Source of the DNA: an uncultured Succiniclasticum sp.
Lineage (GTDB): Bacteria > Bacillota > Negativicutes > Acidaminococcales > Acidaminococcaceae
Assembly: GCA_902801365.1 (NCBI GenBank)
Contig: CADCHY010000006.1
Location: 62,001-126,000 of the forward strand
Direction: 5' to 3'
Length of the DNA stretch: 64,000 nucleotides
A program made the position numbers and the translations under genes. Below the pieces are notes generated by a model. The model did not search any database. It was not told the DNA's origin and saw only the letters and a program-made list of their open reading frames with translations. This document shows positions 61,764 to 64,000 of this stretch, one piece after another. The stretch's first letter is position 1. Each line of letters begins with the position of its first letter.

Positions 61764-61831
61764 GCGCAAGAACTCCTTTAACCTATTCTTCCGGGATAAA
61801 AAATCTCTGACATCCTGTCACATTTATACTG

Positions 61832-63163
61832 TTACAGGTCTTCTTCATTTTTCGCGCGGATAATCATCTGGATGGGCGTACCTTCGAAACCAAAGGCTTC
61901 CCGCAGTTTATTTTCCAGATAACGCTGATAGGAAAAATGCATGATCTCCGGGTTGTTGACGAACAGCACAAAGGTCGGCGGTTTGATTTTAACCTGTGTA
62001 ACAAAATAAATCTTTAACTGGCGTCCTTTGTCTGTGGGCGGCGGATTGATGGCGCAGGCGTCTTCGATAATCTGGTTGATGACTGAAGTGGAAATGCGCA
62101 TGGCGTTCTGCTCCGCCACATATTTGATGACTTCCGGCAGCCGGTGGATGCGCTGCATGGTGACAGCCGAAACATACACAACCGGAGCGTACTGCAGGAA
62201 AACCAGTTCTTTGCGCAGTTCTTCCGTGTAACGCAGCGTGGAACCGGTATCTTTTTTATACAGATCCCATTTGTTCACCACAAGGATGATGCCTTTGCCT
62301 GCTTCATGTGCATATCCAACAATTTTTTTATCCTGCTCGGTGACGCCGTCCACTGCGTCTATGACCATCAGGACAACATCGGAACGGTCAACTGCACGGA
62401 GGGAACGGACGATACTGTACTTTTCAATCAGTTCCTCAATTTTGCCTTTGCGGCGCATGCCGGCCGTATCAATAAACAGATAACGCTGCCCGTCTTTTAC
62501 TACAGGGGTATCAATTGCGTCACGGGTAGTGCCTGCCTGATCGCTGACAATAGAGCGTTCTTCCCCCACAAGCGCGTTAAAGATGGAAGATTTCCCTACA
62601 TTAGGCCTGCCTATCAGGGCGACCTTGATTTCATCTTCATCTTCATCGTTTAACTGAGGCACCGTCTGCTGTACTTTATCCATGACGGAATCCAGCATAT
62701 CACCAAGTCCCAGATGGTTTGTCGCGGAAATGGGAATCGGTTCGCCTAGTCCCAGGTTATAAAACTCAAAGATTTCCATTTCCTGCTTAAAGGAATCGGC
62801 TTTATTTACGGCAAGGATGATAGGTTTTTTGGATTTGCGTAATAATTTCGCAACTTCTGCGTCTTCGTCGGTAATACCGGTACGGGCATCGCATACAAAC
62901 AAAATAACGTCCGCCTCGCGAATGGCGATTTGCGCCTGTTCCCGAATGGAAACAGCAATTTTGTCCGTGTTGGCTATTTCAATACCGCCGGTATCGATAA
63001 TAACAAATTCCCTGTCAAGCCACTCGGAGGTAGCGTACAAACGGTCGCGGGTTACACCGGGGATGTCTTCTACAATAGAAATGCGTTCATTGGCCAGTAC
63101 GTTGAACAGGGTGGACTTACCCACATTCGGTCTTCCAACAATAGCGACGATAGGTTTTGACAT
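61832..63163 (-). CDS. der: Ribosome biogenesis GTPase Der (EngA)
   Basis: Double-GTPase needed for 50S subunit assembly. The 443 residues contain two G domains in tandem. The first has VGRPNVGKSTLFN, DTGGIE and NKAD; the second has IGRPNVGKSSIFN, DTAGMRRKGK and NKWD. A C-terminal KH-like domain follows (YVAEQNAMRISTSVINQII, then FLFVNN-type strands). Length and order are typical. Confidence 0.96.
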   Translation of the reverse strand: MSKPIVAIVGRPNVGKSTLFNVLANERISIVEDIPGVTRDRLYATSEWLDREFVIIDTGGIEIANTDKIAVSIREQAQIAIREADVILFVCDARTGITDEDAEVAKLLRKSKKPIILAVNKADSFKQEMEIFEFYNLGLGEPIPISATNHLGLGDMLDSVMDKVQQTVPQLNDEDEDEIKVALIGRPNVGKSSIFNALVGEERSIVSDQAGTTRDAIDTPVVKDGQRYLFIDTAGMRRKGKIEELIEKYSIVRSLRAVDRSDVVLMVIDAVDGVTEQDKKIVGYAHEAGKGIILVVNKWDLYKKDTGSTLRYTEELRKELVFLQYAPVVYVSAVTMQRIHRLPEVIKYVAEQNAMRISTSVINQIIEDACAINPPPTDKGRQLKIYFVTQVKIKPPTFVLFVNNPEIMHFSYQRYLENKLREAFGFEGTPIQMIIRAKNEEDL

Positions 63164-63270
63164 AATACAAAGATCCTCATACTTTCTTATAACGGTTTAT
63201 AAAAACATCAATTATAAATATATAACTAATAATTATTTCTATAAAAAACAATTATAATTGATGAAACAGG

Positions 63271-63798
63271 TTAATGGTCTATACCGTCCCGTATGGTAAT
63301 ATTTTTTAGCGTAAAATAATGTTTGATTTCCTGCATATCTGTTACCAGATCTGCTTCGTCAATCAGTTCTGCCGGGGCTTCCCGTCCTGTGCAGACAACT
63401 TCTGTGTTATTGCGGTTTTTGTGCAGGAACGTGACAACTTCCTTTGTATCAATTAAGTTTTTGGCCATGGCTAAATTGATTTCGTCCAGAATCAAAACAT
63501 CAGCTTCATGATTTAATAAAACGTGTTTTCCTTCCTCCCAGGCTTCCTGCGCCATTTTTACGTCAATGGGGTCCGGGTCGCGAAAATTCACAAAACTGTC
63601 CCGCCCCATCTGTTTCAGGGTGAAGTTGGGAAGAAAATGAAATGCCTGCGCTTCTCCGTAGGTAGCATCGCCCTTCATGAAACAGATCATGATCACTCTG
63701 GCTCCGTGCCCAATCGCCCGCAGCGCAAGTCCCAGAGCAGCAGAGGTTTTACCTTTGCCGGTTCCGGTATAGACATGCAGCATTCCGAAACTTTTCAT
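63271..63798 (-). CDS. cobO: Cob(I)yrinic acid a,c-diamide adenosyltransferase
   Basis: CobA/CobO-type enzyme that adenosylates corrinoids with ATP. The 175 residues start MKSFGMLHVYTGTGKGKTSA, with P-loop GTGKGKTS. HEADVLILDEINLAM (Walker B) and NNTEVVCTGREAPAELIDEADLVTDM follow. ATG 63798 has GAGG nine bases upstream; GTG 63813 would overlap the end of the preceding gene. Other cobalamin genes are not in the window. Confidence 0.93.
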   Translation of the reverse strand: MKSFGMLHVYTGTGKGKTSAALGLALRAIGHGARVIMICFMKGDATYGEAQAFHFLPNFTLKQMGRDSFVNFRDPDPIDVKMAQEAWEEGKHVLLNHEADVLILDEINLAMAKNLIDTKEVVTFLHKNRNNTEVVCTGREAPAELIDEADLVTDMQEIKHYFTLKNITIRDGIDH

Positions 63799-63813
63799 TT
63801 CAATACGCCTCAC

Positions 63814-64000
63814 TTATGAAAACTGTTTCACATATTCCGTGTTGTTTTTGGCAGGGAATGTTCTTCGGTCCGGGACAGAATTTCTGGCAGTGGAGTCCTT
63901 ATGAGACAGCGGCTGTTCCAACAGCAGGTTATATAATTCAGCCGCGCCTTTGGCGATTCTGACATCCCTGCCCCTTCTGCGTATAAATTCATCCAGCGGC
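63814..64000 (-). CDS. 3' end of an unidentified gene, cut by the window edge
   Basis: An open frame enters from the right edge and stops at 63814-63816 (TAA). It encodes at least 61 residues (LDEFIRRRGRDVRIAKGAAE, LYNLLLEQPL, then a polar tail ending NTEYVKQFS). It ends directly before the cobO region, which suggests co-transcription. The piece is too short and too polar to name. Confidence 0.5.
   Translation of the reverse strand, partial: PLDEFIRRRGRDVRIAKGAAELYNLLLEQPLSHKDSTARNSVPDRRTFPAKNNTEYVKQFS

Overview
The window reads as a chromosomal segment of an anaerobic member of the Firmicutes. The best guess is a Negativicutes species near Acidaminococcus or Phascolarctobacterium. The lineage is inferred from several signs: RNase J, an SpoIIIE-type FtsK, the hflX-ynbB pair, a LexA gene with a Bacillus-type (DinR) operator, a phosphatidylserine branch (psd-pssA), a cobalamin adenosyltransferase, an NfnAB-like transhydrogenase, and base composition near 50% GC. 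No marker seen here fixes the genus. There is no phage, insertion sequence, integrase or CRISPR array.

Layout. Bases 257-16440 lie on the + strand and hold housekeeping genes: RNase J, FtsK, RodZ, a YgiQ radical-SAM protein, a solute-binding lipoprotein, RimO, CinA, a DEAD-box helicase, HflX and YnbB. They end at a bidirectional terminator facing lexA, which has a textbook promoter and LexA operator. A gene-free stretch of about 530 bases follows; it may hold a structured RNA. From 17797 to 48497 everything is on the - strand. First come two paralogous exported proteins and a third exported protein, then nfnBA. Next is a long co-directional run carrying a nucleoside-salvage set: mtnP, mtnA, ahcY, a class II aldolase and a broken MTA/SAH deaminase. 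That set is interleaved with zinc-ribbon, exported and small unknown genes. Bases 36-50 kb hold an amino-acid racemase-like gene and a block of lineage-specific exported proteins, lipoproteins and zinc-finger (DUF4428-like or TFIIB-like) proteins. The block ends with a + strand gene carrying a 42-bp tandem repeat. Bases 50-64 kb are again housekeeping on the - strand: maf, a membrane GT2 glycosyltransferase, pssA, psd, a WecG/TagA enzyme, prfC, a proline tRNA, thrB, hom, an ACT-domain protein, plsY, der and cobO.

How parts fit together. MtnP, MtnA and the aldolase could form a DHAP-shunt-like route that disposes of methylthioadenosine and 5'-deoxyadenosine from SAM chemistry. AhcY and the deaminase would handle S-adenosylhomocysteine. 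The MtnP homologue has an Asn where adenosine-type phosphorylases have Asp, which fits an inosine-type substrate made by the deaminase, yet the deaminase gene has lost about 35 bases. ACT protein, hom and thrB form a threonine branch; psd and pssA make phosphatidylethanolamine.

The observations most worth a second look are: a RadC/JAMM-like metal-site signature in the HflX N-terminal domain; the salvage cluster with its broken deaminase; the density of zinc-ribbon proteins among exported proteins; two copies of a small palindromic repeat; the 42-bp coding repeat; and the possible structured RNA beside lexA. All functions are read from sequence alone, with no database search.
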